Of a stretch of DNA of 64,000 nucleotides, positions 23,237-34,900 are shown in pieces. The DNA comes from Apostichopus japonicus (Eukaryota; Echinodermata; Holothuroidea; Aspidochirotida; Stichopodidae). The notes beneath the pieces are model-generated. The model was given only the letters and a program-made list of their open reading frames with translations. It had not been told where the DNA came from and made no database searches. The position numbers and the translations under genes were made by a program. The stretch's first letter is position 1; the number at the start of each line of letters is the position of its first letter. Where the stretch lies: assembly GCF_037975245.1 (NCBI RefSeq), contig NC_092567.1, positions 17,536,376 to 17,600,375 on the forward strand, written 5' to 3'.

Positions 23237-25287
23237 TGGTCAATTCCATGATAAGGTCAACATCATACCAAAAAATTTAAAATCATTGTGCATTAAAATT
23301 GTATAAGTTTCCAATAAATAGAATACTTGTAGTTACAAAAAATAATTTTTTCACCCCCAAAACCTCATTTGTTTGATTATGGGGTCGGTAATAACAAATG
23401 GTTCCCGTAGAAACTAAATTATGAAAAATACAGTGAAATTTCATTTTGTGCAGATTTGTACAGTACATAGTAATCATAGGTATCATCAGTTTTTTAGACT
23501 CATTATATTTGCTATAGCATAGTGCTCACTTATTAGCTTCAATTTTTTTTCTACATCAAGGCATTAGACAATAGTGGTGAATTGAAAACACCCTCGATTT
23601 ACTGTCACGCGAGTCACAAAATTTACTGTTTTTGTTTTTTTTCTCCTTGCCTGCACAATATTTTTTCTCCAAATAATGAATATCAAGTCTTCACATAGAT
23701 ACCAAAAGGATTACTGAATTTTTTTTTCCAGAAGATATTCAAATTTTGCGGAAAATCACCCTTTACGAATGTCACGCGAGTCACGTCAATTCAAGATAGT
23801 GTTTCTACATATTAACTGTGTGTTGGACTAATTATATTTGCTATATAGCATAGTGCTCACTTAATAGCTTCAATTTTATTTTGACATCAAGGCATTAGAC
23901 AATAGTGGTAAATTGCAAACAGTAAACATCCTTGATTTACTGCCACGTGAGTCACAAAATTGACTGTTTTTGTTTTTTTCTCCTTGCCTGCACAAAAGTT
24001 TCACTCCAAATAATTAATTTCAAGTCGTCACATAGATACCAAAAGGATTACTGCATTTTCCTTTTCAGAAGATATTCAAATTTTGCAGAAAATCACCCAT
24101 TACGAATGTCACGCGAGTCACGTCACGCGAGTCACGTCAAATCAAGATAGTGTTTCTACCTATTTACTGTGTGAAAATTACAGGGATGTTATAGTTTGAT
24201 GAATGAATCACTGATTAAAGATATCATATGCATTCCCCTTTAATTAGGCAACTTGAATAAAATGGGCACACATAATGCAACTAATTATAATAATTTTATT
24301 TGAAATATCAGAATTTAAATTCATGAATATTTATTCGCAATATAATGCCTATTTTATCACCACATTTGACAAGTTAGCACATGTCATTGATTTTTTAGTA
24401 ATATACAAAAACATAATCTATATTTGTATCTGGCAATGCCATGTGCTATGACTTGACAACCTTAAGGTTTTAACTGCTCAATCATTCCCAAAATCCTATG
24501 AGCGAATGTATCTTCTCAAATATTACACTTTTGGTTTATTCAAATATGATAAATGAGAATGGTAATTTGAATCACATTTTGATAGATCTCTTTCTTCTAT
24601 AGCTTTCAAATGAGTGACTTCAACAGACTAAATATTGTTATAAATATTAATTGACAAGATATATTGCCTGAACAACTGTACTACCCGTACAGTATGTTAC
24701 CTTCTGTCTGCAATCATGAAGGTAACTCGGGGACATTAATATCATCTGGACATTACCAAGGGAAGTACCTTTTGGACACTTTCTAGACCAATGAATGTTA
24801 TATTTCACTATGCAAGATCTATACCTTCGATTCATTAATGCATTTGGTCTAGAACTATCCGAAAAGTGAACTTGTCACGCGAGTCACGTTTTCTTGTCAC
24901 GCGAGTCACAATACATCTTCATCGTTATTTTCATGCGTTACAACATTTTTTCAAAGTTGCATAGCAATTGAGGTAGAGGTGTTTTTCAACTTCGGTATGA
25001 TTATAAAAATTGATTGGAAAAATTTTAATAAGACATAAGAAATCGAACATTTGTGTGTGCATTCTGATTTTTGCTGATAGTAACTGTCACGCGAGTCACG
25101 TTTAGTTTTTCGCCAATTTCACCCCCAATACTTGAGGGTATAAATATTTTTTCTCTACTGTTGTAAGCATTAAGGCGTTCCTTCACTGCTACATGAATCT
25201 CCCAGGTAATTTCTTTATTTGTTTAATGATATCAAATAGAGAGGAATTTTAGTAAAAATGTCACGCGAGTCACCATGGAATTGACCA
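23237..25287. mobile_element. TA-flanked 2.05-kb element with 14-mer array
   Basis: Perfect 14-base inverted termini TGGTCAATTCCATG lie at 23237-23250 and 25274-25287, each bordered by TA. Inside, GTCACGCGAGTCAC occurs exactly at 23604, 23771, 24108, 24122, 24874, 24896, 25086 and 25260, always in the same orientation, with a variant at 23943. Part of the interior is a tandem duplication (23505-24150). On the minus strand the motif can read V-T-R-V-T, and short stretches around some copies are open, but no continuous frame survives. The family is not recognised; TA borders suggest a Tc1/mariner-like insertion mechanism. Confidence 0.6.
23505..24150. repeat. two tandem copies of an approximately 330-bp unit
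   Basis: The segment beginning atttgctatagcatagtg near 23507 recurs near 23833. The copies share the ttagcttcaatttt, aggcattagacaatagtgg, ctccttgcctgcacaa and gaagatattcaaattttgc blocks in the same order. Each copy carries two of the GTCACGCGAGTCAC motifs or a variant; the second ends with the motif doubled. Confidence 0.8.
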
Positions 25288-25763
25288 TAAATAGAAGACA
25301 AGACAATGTGCTCATAATCATTAACACAAGTGTTAATTATACTGTATGTAGTGATTCCTTAATCTGTTTAAGTTACTTATTTAAGTTTTTTATTGGCATT
25401 TATCAATTAGCATTTATATATTGGTATTTATATTGGCATTAGTTATATACTTTCAGTAGGTGTTTTCTGTATGTCATGCAAATGTAAAGTACACATACTG
25501 AAAGGTGGCTGTCACTCCTCCGGTCACCGCCCTTCTCATTCTACCAACCAAAGTGTCTAGATCCCTATTTTTGAGCGGACTTTTTCCATCGGATTTTGTC
25601 CACTTTTGGTTCTTTATTTTATATCAAGCGGTTTGTTATTATATCAAGCGGTCCAGCGGAGGAGTGGTCGCTTTGAATAATTATATCAATTATATAAACA
25701 AGTGGATTATTATATCAATAATTATCATATCAAGCGGTTCTTTATTTCATCTCTTTTGTTTAG
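25288..25763. other. receptor upstream sequence, no promoter identified
   Basis: AT-rich sequence between the 2.05-kb element and the first recognised coding exon of the receptor. The phrase atatcaagcggt appears three times (about 25622-25735). It ends in a good splice acceptor, tttcatctcttttgtttag, with AG at 25762-25763. The sequence therefore probably ends an intron, and the true promoter and 5' untranslated exon(s) lie further left, unidentified. Confidence 0.5.
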
Positions 25764-25954
25764 GTTGATGACTGCTGAGTCAGAATGCGACATGACCACT
25801 ACCATGCAGGGCAGTATCGATGTGACCCAGCAAGAGGGATTGTCGCCCCCATTTTATAGTCCGGTCTCCACTCCCGTCGTGGTTTTCCAGGACTCCACCC
25901 AAGTGTTCTTCAACTTTGACGGCACAATGCCTCAGGAGGTTGGGACTGTTCCTG
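25764..25954 (+). CDS. receptor coding exon 1 (A/B region)
   Basis: Acceptor AG at 25762-25763, donor GTAAGA after 25954. ATG at 25768; 62 codons plus one base. The 62 residues are rich in Ser, Thr, Gln and Pro and contain no known motif, as is usual for the poorly conserved A/B transactivation region. The frame stays open upstream of the ATG to the acceptor (one Leu codon), so translation could also enter from an earlier exon. Confidence 0.75.
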
Positions 25955-28900
25955 GTAAGAATCGAATCTCATTAGTTTGAAGTAGGGTTGTCCCTTTGAA
26001 TATACGCAGGGATGTGCCCAGGATTTCCTGAGTGCCGGGTATACTGATCGCCGTCTTGGGGGAGGGGTCTAAGGGGGAGGGGTCTAAGGGGGAGGGGTCT
26101 AAGGGGGAGGGAGTGCGCCCTCCCCTTTGAGAAATTTTTTGATTTTTGAAGGTGCTCAGATGCCAAAATGCTGGCACTTGTGTAGCTTTTTAAGCACATA
26201 CACAAGTACCAGTTTTGCTAACAATTTACGTTTTTTAATTTTTTTTTAGTGAAATATATTACGTACCTGGTAAAAGTTATTAGTTTGTTCAAAGAGATTT
26301 TAAAAGGGACCGATTGAGAGCCGTAAGTTATGCTTCTCGCATGCGTAACTGATGCATAATTAGTCTGTACGATTTTGGCATAGGCTAGGCCCAATTTATG
26401 TTGAATATATTGTTAGGAATGTCGGGATTTTAGATGAAAATAGTGCTGGGCGGGATTCACGATTTTTAAGACAGTGCTGGGCGGTAATTTTTTATTCCGT
26501 GGCGAGGCCGCCCAGCGTGGGCACATCCCTGTATACGTATGTAACTGCCATTGACTTGTCCTAGTGAGGACGTCCATTTCAAAAGAATTGACTAGGAAAG
26601 TTCCAGGTAGGACTATCATATATATGCTGTAGCTTTAACTAGGTTTTTTTCTGCAGGCTGCAAGTACTTTCCCTGAAACTACCTGCTATGTGAGGATGCT
26701 AGAAGTCAGGTGGGGGGTGGGGGTGGGGGGTGTAGAGGTTGGCTGGGCTACAGCATTTTGCAGTCAGTACACTAATCGTTTACGCTGTGTACAGTTTTAC
26801 AAACTTAGGCACTACATGTCTGAGGGGTAATTCCTATTTTTTATATTTTTGTGTTCATCGTAGCTGTTCAGAATTTTGCAGTCAATCACTATAAATCTGG
26901 CATATTTGTGTCATATGTTTACATATACCTGTATCCAGATGGGTTTCTGTGTTTTTTGAATTAGTTAGAACAGTACATTACATTAAACTATGTTATAGTA
27001 CTGTACATTACATTATAGTAAAGAAATGTACAGTACAGTACTTTAATGTACTGTAGCTGTATTGTACACTACTGTACACACAACACAGTACAACACAGTA
27101 CAACACATTACAGTAATTCTTACAGTACAGTACAGTACAGTGCAGGCATTAGAGGTTCAGTGCAGCAGGTTTTTAAGGGAAGGCTCGCAAATTTAACCGG
27201 CGATGATCGAAGGCCCAACCGTTGCTATCCAGTGTAATGAGCACAGCAACCAGCTGGTAATGAGTCATGCTTGAACGCACACATTTCCTGCCTTCCAAGA
27301 GTCGGTGGACAGTTGTATGCACTTGACTATGAGACCACAAATTAAGCCTCTTATGCACAAAAGAAGACCAGACAATGAACTGGTCACTTTGGTCCAGGAT
27401 GTACACAAAAGGGTTATATAGAATTTTCTCTGCAGGTTGGAGAATTGTTTATCAATAAAGCTACTACATATAGGCTACTGTAACTGCATTGAGTTACTAT
27501 ACAGTTGTGTGTACTTTGCTGACGCTTTGTGCTCGTAACATGAATTTTACGTGGCGCTTTCATCGCTATTTTTTATTTCGTGTTTTGCAATTGAACTAAC
27601 TGAGACACTCCGTTTGGTCTTGAATCCCTTAATACAGAAAAACCTACATCATCAATGCTCTAGACAATCTCTCAAACCTGTGGGGACTTTTCTTTCGTTC
27701 GTACTATAAACAGTTTATTGAAATGACAGTAAATATATAGCCTAACCATTAAAACTCTCGTACGTATCTATATGCAAAATCACCTCCACGTGAGTCATGC
27801 AGTCAGACAGTAGGCTAAGACATGTGCGTGATCTTACTTTCACGTTGCGCAGCTGCTTTCGGGTTGTAAAAAGCCTGAACAGTTCGCGACTTGTGCAAGA
27901 AAAATTGTTATTGCATGGCTCTTTACGAAATGGAATGGCTAATAAAGAATCCGAATAATTCTTATTCATAGTAGACTTACTTGGCTTTAGTTGTAACGAA
28001 GTCACGAATGATATAATTTTAATTTAGTTTGAGAAATTACGTTTGTTCAGATCGTTTAGCATAAAGCATAAATTCGGTTTAGACTACAACGGTATGACTA
28101 GTTGTAATTGTACTATACACTGAACCAATGTTTGAAAACTTGCGTTTGAAGCCTTCATGAATGGGTAATATGACTTTTTGTATCACATTGCGTGACATTT
28201 ATTTCTTGGCAACTTGCCAACGTTACTTGAGATAGTAGTATTTCATCAGAGCCAGGCAAAAATAACAGTCTGCTGTTAGAGACAAGTTAGAGTAGCTATA
28301 TTATGTGATAAAATGAAAAGAGATTTAACCTGTCTTACAATCTTTAAAAAGTTTAACTTACAAAACTGACGATATTACAGTAACAAACTACGTTCGGCAA
28401 AGCCTGTCTAACACCTGTTTGTTAACATTTTTGGCACGTTTCCAAAAAACTTTTCATGGAGTAAACTATTTTGACTCCACTCTAGAATTAATTAGGTCAG
28501 TCAGTAAAGGATCGGTAAAGTTATGCGAAATATTATCTTAGACGTTCAAGAAAATTTATATCCCCGTAACAAAGTAAAACCATGGATGTATATAAAACAC
28601 ACCTCAAGCTAACCGACTCATCCGCATGAACAAAACAATCTGTTCCCCATGATACACGAGGCACAGTCTATACCATACATACATAGCACGATATCAAGGC
28701 CCCAATAGCTACAGTATGGCCATCTTTATCAAAGTAAACCTTGCAATCCCATGTTTTAGGCCACTTGGCATGATTAACTAAATGCTCAATATTTTTTCCA
28801 TGTCCTTGTAGAAAACGTCAACTTCGCAAAATACAATAAGTTGTGTTTTTGTTGTTACGTGAGATCCGTAACCGACGAAGTGGTTAGGCTATGTACTATA

Positions 28901-31900
28901 CTCTTAACTATGGTAGGATAATTATTTTTCCTTTTTTGTGTGGAAATTCTAGAAAATACTTTCTTTTTCCCCCGCTTAACAGCAGATGTGGTCGTATGGT
29001 TTATTCATAAATGGGTGTACTAGAGCCTTGTTTACATGACATTTGTTGCATTTAGCACGATATGCCAGTTTCGCGTGAATTTTTCGAAAGTATTTTGCTC
29101 GATCTTTCGTAAAATTTGGAAGGTGTACCAACTTACTGTTCGAGTAGAGAAAAGAGAGATGGATCAGTGTTAGTGAATGAAAATACTTTGTACAGGAAAA
29201 GAAGTCTGAAAGTATTTTGAAACATTCGATACGAAAATAGTTCATGAAGATTTCAACTCGTTCTTGAAATAAATCTCCTTCTACTGTGGTCAGAGTGCCA
29301 TTGTTACGTAAAAACCACAGACCAGGAAAAGGCAAGTACCGCTTTTGTTTACAAACAATAGCAGTGCTTCTGTGTTGGGAGCTCAATGCTCATTACTTTC
29401 ACGGAGTTACCGTGGGTGTGTGCACTCAAGCGTGAGCGATATGCAGGCTGCATAATGAGCAGTGGTGTGCTGCTGGCTGGGCCTTCGATCATCGCCGGTT
29501 AAATTTGCGAGCCTTCCCTAAGTACATGGTTCATTGCAGTAGTTCCCACTGCACACTGTTGAGTGCAGTTCAGTACTATAATACAAAAAGTTACAGTAAC
29601 ACTACAGCTGATAATAGTCTCCAATAAGAGCTCTCTATAGACTCCATAAATGTCAACATTTTTCCTGCCATCCCCCCCCCCTTCCCCTTGTTTATATAAA
29701 AGTATGTAAAAAACAAGACTTTCTTGGAAATATGTCCACAGGGGTATTGGTTGATTTGGGTTTTGAACATATACTGTATTTGAACTTTGTTTGGTTGGCA
29801 AAGGAAGTCGCTTTATAGCCGTTTGTTTGATATAAAGAGGTAATACAGATCTCTGAAAGCCTTCTTGCAAGATTATCCTTGCAAGATTATTGTGCTTTTA
29901 TAGGATTAGGTTATTCCCCACTGCATGTAATTCTTTAGTCTAGATACTTAACGTAAACAGAACTATAAAGACAGAAGAGGGATGTTGTGAATGTGACTGC
30001 ACAAAAGCTCATTTTAAGACCGAGTGTTCTTGCTCGGATGTTTCAACATGATAATTTGTCAACTGACATACCGTCAGAAAACAACAATTAGCATGCAAAT
30101 TAGCATACTTGTACGTACAAATAGCTGTTTGAAAGGTTTGCAACCAAAATATTTTGCCTTTTTTTTTGCCAATGCCTGTCATAAAGAATTAAGATTTCAT
30201 GAGTTATCTTGAAGAATGTGTCATTAGAATCAGCAGTCTTTTTATTTTTTGCAGAAATTGTCATCACCGCATACATTGAATTGCCATGGCAACCATTTAT
30301 TATTTGTAACATTGTTTGTGAGAATTATAGCCATTTGATGATGATCTTGTTTGGTCTGCTTTACTTGAAAATATTTGTAAACGTCAAACTGTGGGATGAA
30401 TGTTTTCCGGATGAAGATTAATTCCACTTCCTACACTCCTTTTTTCTTTGGCGCCTTTTACATATTGATTGGATTATCGGAAGGCAGAATTTAATGCATG
30501 AAGACCTTTTGCTAACTAGAGATAGGTGGGTGTGGAGGGAAGGAGTGGGAGCGAGGGGGAGGGGTGGTTGAGAGTAGCAGGCAGCAGGACATACCATGGA
30601 AAATGCTACTTGCTATATTAAGAAGTAAATGGCTGACCGTTTGGTACTTTTTTTTGCAGGACTGGAACCAGAGGTGTCGGTGGAATCAACAGCGGATACA
30701 TCAAGTCGGGAATCAAGTCTGGAGGACGCCATGAGAATACCCTGTAAAGTCTGTGGGGATAAATCGACAGGCTTCCATTATGGCGTCATGGCCTGCGAAG
30801 GTTGTAAGGTAATTGGTTTTGGTAGCGATAGGCCTCCATTATGGCCTGCGAAGGTTGTGAGGAGATTGGTTTGATAGCGACAGGCTTAGGCTTCCATTAC
30901 GGCGTCATGGCCTGCGAAGGTTGTGAGGTGGTTGGTAGCGACAGTCTTCCATTACAGAGTCATGGCCTGCGATGGTTGTAAGGTGATTGGTTTGGTAGCG
31001 ACAGGCTTCCATTATGGCGTCATGGCCTGCGAAGGTTGTGAGGTAATTGGTTTTGGTAGCGACAGGCCTCCATTATGGCCTGCGATGGTTGTAAGGTGAT
31101 TGGTTTGATAGCGACAGGCTTAGGCTTCCATTACGGCGTCATGGCCTGCGAAGGTTGTGAGGTGGTTGAATTGGTAGCGACAGGCTTCCATTACAGAGTC
31201 ATGGCCTGTGATGGTTGTAAGGTGATTGGTTTGGTAGCGACAGGCCTCCATTACGGCGTCATGGCCTGTGAAGGTTGTGAGGTGGTTTGTTTGGTAGCGA
31301 CAGGCTGCCATTACAGAGTCATGGCCTGCGATGGTTGTCAGGTGATTGGTTTGGTAGCGACAGGCATTCATTATGGCGTCATGGCCTGCGAAGGTTGTAA
31401 GGTAATTGGTTTTGGTAGCGACAGGCCTCCATTATGGCCTGCGATGGTTGTAAGGTGATTGGTTTGATAGCGACAGGTTTAGGCTTCCATTACGGCGTCA
31501 TGGCCTGCGAAGGTTGTGAGGTGGTTGGTTTGGTAGCGACAGGCTTCCATTACAGGGTCATGGCCTGCGATGGTTGTAAGGTGATTGGTTTGGTAGCGAC
31601 AGGCTTCCATTATGGCGTCATGCTGAACATATCTCCCAGAACAGAACAAGTAGAGGAACTTGTTCTTCACTTGAAGATCTCTGTCATATAAATTAGAAGA
31701 TGATGGCTGGGGATATGTGTGTCTCCTTAAATATGCAATGAAAATTGAGGATTTTAATAATTATTATATATACAGCCTGCATCACAGGTGGCTGTGAGTT
31801 GTCGAATACTGTGTATGGATCAACCGTAATTATGTGATCATGCTTACAGTTTTCATTATAGACTTTCATTTCTATTGTGCATTGCGACACTGGTAGTCTG

Positions 31901-34900
31901 TATATGTACATGTATGTAAGCAACCACCTGCCAAGTTATGAAGGATTTCCAAATATTTTATGAAGCTTTTAAAGATATTTGGATATTCACACTTAGACAT
32001 TGATGCACAGTATTCACCCAAAGGTCAGTGGGCATTTAAAATAGGAACTTTAAGCCCACTGGTGGGGAAAAAAACTTTGCAGTACCACAAAGGTACCTTG
32101 GGTAAGATAAGTCATCACGAAAGTCTCCTTTTTGCAGCGTGGGTAGTCGACCTCTCTGCTCCAATCATTCATCTCATGAATGTTAAAAACATGCACGAAA
32201 GTTGGGAGATGACTCCAAAAGCGTCTTCAAATATTCATGCTAATAGGATATTCAAGTAACATACGGAAGATAATATCTGTGGACCATGCACGGGCGATAA
32301 CATCTCATGATCCAATCACGCAGCAAGATACTTTGCGTCACAAGATACCGTGATCTTGTCAGTCTCGGTAAACAGTAACGTTTGAACAAAAAAGGAGTCG
32401 GGGGGGGTTTTGTTGTAGTTTTTTTCGCCGTCGCCGAAAGTTCTTCTAAAAAGGTCTCCAACCGAGATAAGCTGCTCGACGCTAGTTCTGTTGTCGGATT
32501 TGGATCTCGGTTTGAAACTTCTTTTCTTGGAAGGAGATGACATAAGCCTCTTTCGTAGATTACTAATTATTCACAAGTCACATCACAAAGTCAAAGAGAA
32601 GGAGGATTGTGTCTTGTAATGCTCAGTATCATGTTTAGTGCACTGTGCATGTATTACGGGGGTCTGCATATTAAAGATGTTCTCCTGTTTTGTAACTCTT
32701 TTAAAATGTTGTACGACATCTTGACGATATAGCAGCCGAAGTTGGTCCACATATTGGGTGACCTTGGTCCTTTCAACCTTACCCAACGTGTTGAAATGAC
32801 TGGAACTGTTTTTGCTAGTATTTTCTAGTAGGTACAACAGCATGTAAATACATTTCTTACAATATCTTTGCAGTTTATAAAAAAACAGTTTCGTCCTGAT
32901 TTTAACTTCATGAAAAAGAAAAACAAATCCCAAATATTTTTAAATCTACGGACGGAGGCAACTTCGTTGGAAATGTTTTTTTGTTAGTATAAATTCTCCT
33001 CCTCCTTCTGCTATTCTCAGGGTTTCTTTCGACGAAGCATTCAGAAGAAGATCGAATACAAGTGTCACCTGGACGGGAATTGTACGATCGAACGGATCAA
33101 CCGAAATCGTTGCCAGCACTGCAGGTTCAAGAAATGTCTCGTCGTGGGCATGTCAAAGGAATGTGAGTAAAACGACATGGGCATGCATGATCATCTCTCT
33201 GGTTGATTTAAACTTCGATGGGGGTAGTATCCGTCCAAGATATTCGGGATAGAGAAATCAAACAAATTAGAGAAGATCAAATTTGAGGTAGTCCATTGCA
33301 ATGAAGTAATTGAAACTTCAATGCCTTTTTGCATTCTGGTTTTAGTCTGAAGTTTGGCCAGTAGTTGACTGTTGCAGTAAAATGTAAAAGGTTCTCTATT
33401 TATCATTAGTTGTTTTTTCACTGTGAATTGAGTGATGTACATTCACTGCAACAACTGTGTTGTGTTTTATCATGCCTGCAATTGACAAGTGTCTATCTTA
33501 TCAATGGGAACACTATTATTATGGTCATAGTGATATAGGACTTCTGGTATCAAGGCATTCTCACATGACTTGATAATTTAGCGCCAACAATTAACGTACA
33601 AGTATGTTTACTCAGCATAAATTTTCTAACAGACAAAGGCCAAGTTACTGCAAGAGCAATCGCATTGTGATTGCAGTCGAGTTGATAGAAATAACATGGA
33701 AATTTTACAAGGACTATGGAGCCTTCTGGAAGGTTTATGGTGATGCAAAATTAAAAAAAAATACAAAAAAATCAGTAGTGTTTGCACCCAATATAGTGAG
33801 AGGTACCCTAAAGATGAGGAGGACAAAATAGCAAAATTGTTCATATTTAACTCGGACAGCTTCTTAATGTGGGTTGAAGGATTTCACATGTCTCCGTTTT
33901 ATCCAGCTGATGCACAGTTATGAAATGAAGTGAAGTCAGAAGTGAAGTAAATGCCATTCGTGTTATTCTTTCAACCCCTCAAGAAACTGTCTGACATTTT
34001 CCAAATTGTGCCAGAAATGAAGTAAATGCCATTCATGTTATTCTTTTAACCCCTCAAGAAACTGTCTGACATTTTCCAAATTGTGCCATCGTATAATGAA
34101 AATTCGGATATAAACTGACAAAGATGCTCGAATCTCTCGTATTTTTTAACCGAACCTAGCCGTGAGAATTGGCCGGTATTCCAAGAAGATAAAACAGAAC
34201 AATCTGGCCGAGATTCGCAGGCTGACGATGAGACCGGAGACAGCCGAGGAGAAAGAGGCCAGGGAGAGGCGGGACATAGAGTTGTACTCCATCAGCCAGA
34301 CAGTGCTACAGGCCTACAACCTCGCCATTCAGTTTCCAAAAGAGAAGGTCGACGGGCTGCTCAGCAAACGGGACGAGATGATGGTAAGATTTGGGTCTGC
34401 TAAACGAGTTGATTAAAACAGGACAGGCGCGTAGCGAGGAATTATCCAAGGGAGGGGCGAAGCCTGTAGGCAAACTGTCTAAGAGTAGAGCCACCATGGG
34501 TTGGCACGAAGGGTACAGGAATATTCTGGCCAAAAATGCCTCCTTGATCGCTGGAAATGGCACTTCCCAGGCCTTGTAAGTTGCATCTAAGCAATTTTTA
34601 CTTTGAAATTACTAGCAAAATCATATTAAACAATATGCTCAAGGGGGGGGGCGGTCACCCCCTTGGCCCCCCCTGAAATGGGATCCCTGGGGAATAACTT
34701 ATCTGGTATTATCATATCGCAAGATGCTATGTCAAAGTTTGGACAGATTGCAATACAAATGCAATCATATTTAATCTGAAGCTAGAAGGTAAGAGTCTTT
34801 TATGATTGGTCGACGAATATGCAAATAAGAAAATGAAGTAGTTTGATTGGTGGAAATGAATATGTGATTGCTAGGAGAAGATTTTACTTAGTAGTGGGTA

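Noticed and set aside
27173-29522. TTAA target duplication for the 2.34-kb element
   Set aside because: TTAA precedes the left end but TAAG follows the right end, so I do not assign a TTAA family.
31075-31691. Long open frames encoding repeated zinc-finger-like peptides
   Set aside because: They are the 60-base tandem array in the receptor intron; the frame is open because the period is a multiple of three. No own start context, missing second finger, and the opposite strand is open too.
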